Source: Dermatophagoides farinae
Lineage: Eukaryota; Arthropoda; Arachnida; Sarcoptiformes; Pyroglyphidae
Assembly (NCBI RefSeq): GCF_024713945.1
Contig: NC_134680.1
Location: 4,488,001-4,552,000 of the forward strand
Length of the DNA: 64,000 nt
Reading direction: 5' to 3'
Part shown: positions 63,918-64,000 of the stretch, in pieces
Position numbering within the stretch: the first letter of the stretch is position 1
Layout of the letters: every line of letters starts with the position of its first letter
Notes under the pieces: model-generated
Databases searched by the model: none
Seen by the model: the letters and a program-made list of their open reading frames with translations, nothing else
Told to the model about the DNA's origin: nothing
Made by a program: the position numbers and the translations under genes

Positions 63918-64000
63918 ATGGCTGCAAAGGATGATCATGATGATGTCGTCAATCAAGGCCAAATGATTGATTTTTTTTCTATTTGCTTTTTGGGTTATAA
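63918..64000 (+). CDS. Possible start of a gene cut by the window edge
   Basis: An ATG at 63918 in good context (agagATGGC) opens 27 codons that reach the window end without a stop: MAAKDDHDDVVNQGQMIDFF, then SICFLGY. A CCA-repeat and T-run precede it, as near other start codons here. It is too short to identify. A chance frame is possible. Confidence 0.3.
   Translation, partial: MAAKDDHDDVVNQGQMIDFFSICFLGY

Overview
This is a eukaryotic nuclear window that most likely comes from an acariform (astigmatid) mite close to Dermatophagoides. The evidence is an AT-rich sequence, very short GT-AG introns (mostly about 55-130 bp), abundant ATG/ATC, CAA and homopolymer microsatellites inside and outside genes, metazoan housekeeping genes, and a papain-like protease resembling the mite group 1 allergens. 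The genus is an inference. No bacterial operons, CRISPR arrays or virus-derived elements were seen. Most multi-exon models below were built by hand from splice signals, reading-frame phase and recognisable protein families.

Layout. 0.5-3.6 kb: a low-complexity hypothetical gene and a nearly perfect 379-bp inverted repeat (2075-3076) that looks like a foldback or MITE-type element. 3.6-12.9 kb: DDX42 helicase (minus) and RTCA (plus) share a short divergent promoter. A Ser-rich hypothetical gene, the 7SL/SRP RNA gene, a small secreted protein and WDR70 follow. 13.5-24 kb: a possible three-exon microprotein gene, DESI2, TBCEL, a BTB/C2H2 zinc-finger gene and beta-tubulin, with tubulin set between two roughly 3-kb gene-free stretches. 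26.9-35.3 kb: ZFYVE26 (spastizin), a 2,727-residue protein in only three exons. 35.6-38.2 kb: a tRNA-Leu(CAA) with a 102-nt intron, a degraded duplicate of part of it, a short tandem repeat, and the group 1-like cysteine protease.

39.7-49.7 kb holds six neighbouring genes that all act in the ER or Golgi: SYVN1/HRD1 (ERAD), ALG13 (N-glycan precursor), COG3 (Golgi tethering), AP1M (TGN adaptor), TMED10 (p24 cargo receptor) and DPM3 (dolichol-phosphate mannose). 49.9-56.7 kb: TPR/Megator. 57-62.6 kb: NDUFAF4, a secreted leucine-rich-repeat protein, C1QBP/p32 and an RNF144-type RBR ubiquitin ligase. A gene may begin at the right edge.

The points most worth a second look are the inverted repeat, the tRNA-Leu intron with its anticodon hairpin and duplicate, the one-base frameshift in an otherwise intact intronless AP1M, the secretory-pathway cluster, two 57-nt stop-free introns whose length is a multiple of three, a recurring AGATGGC motif in intergenic gaps, and the candidate microprotein gene. 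I found no clear example of a wholly new multi-gene system.
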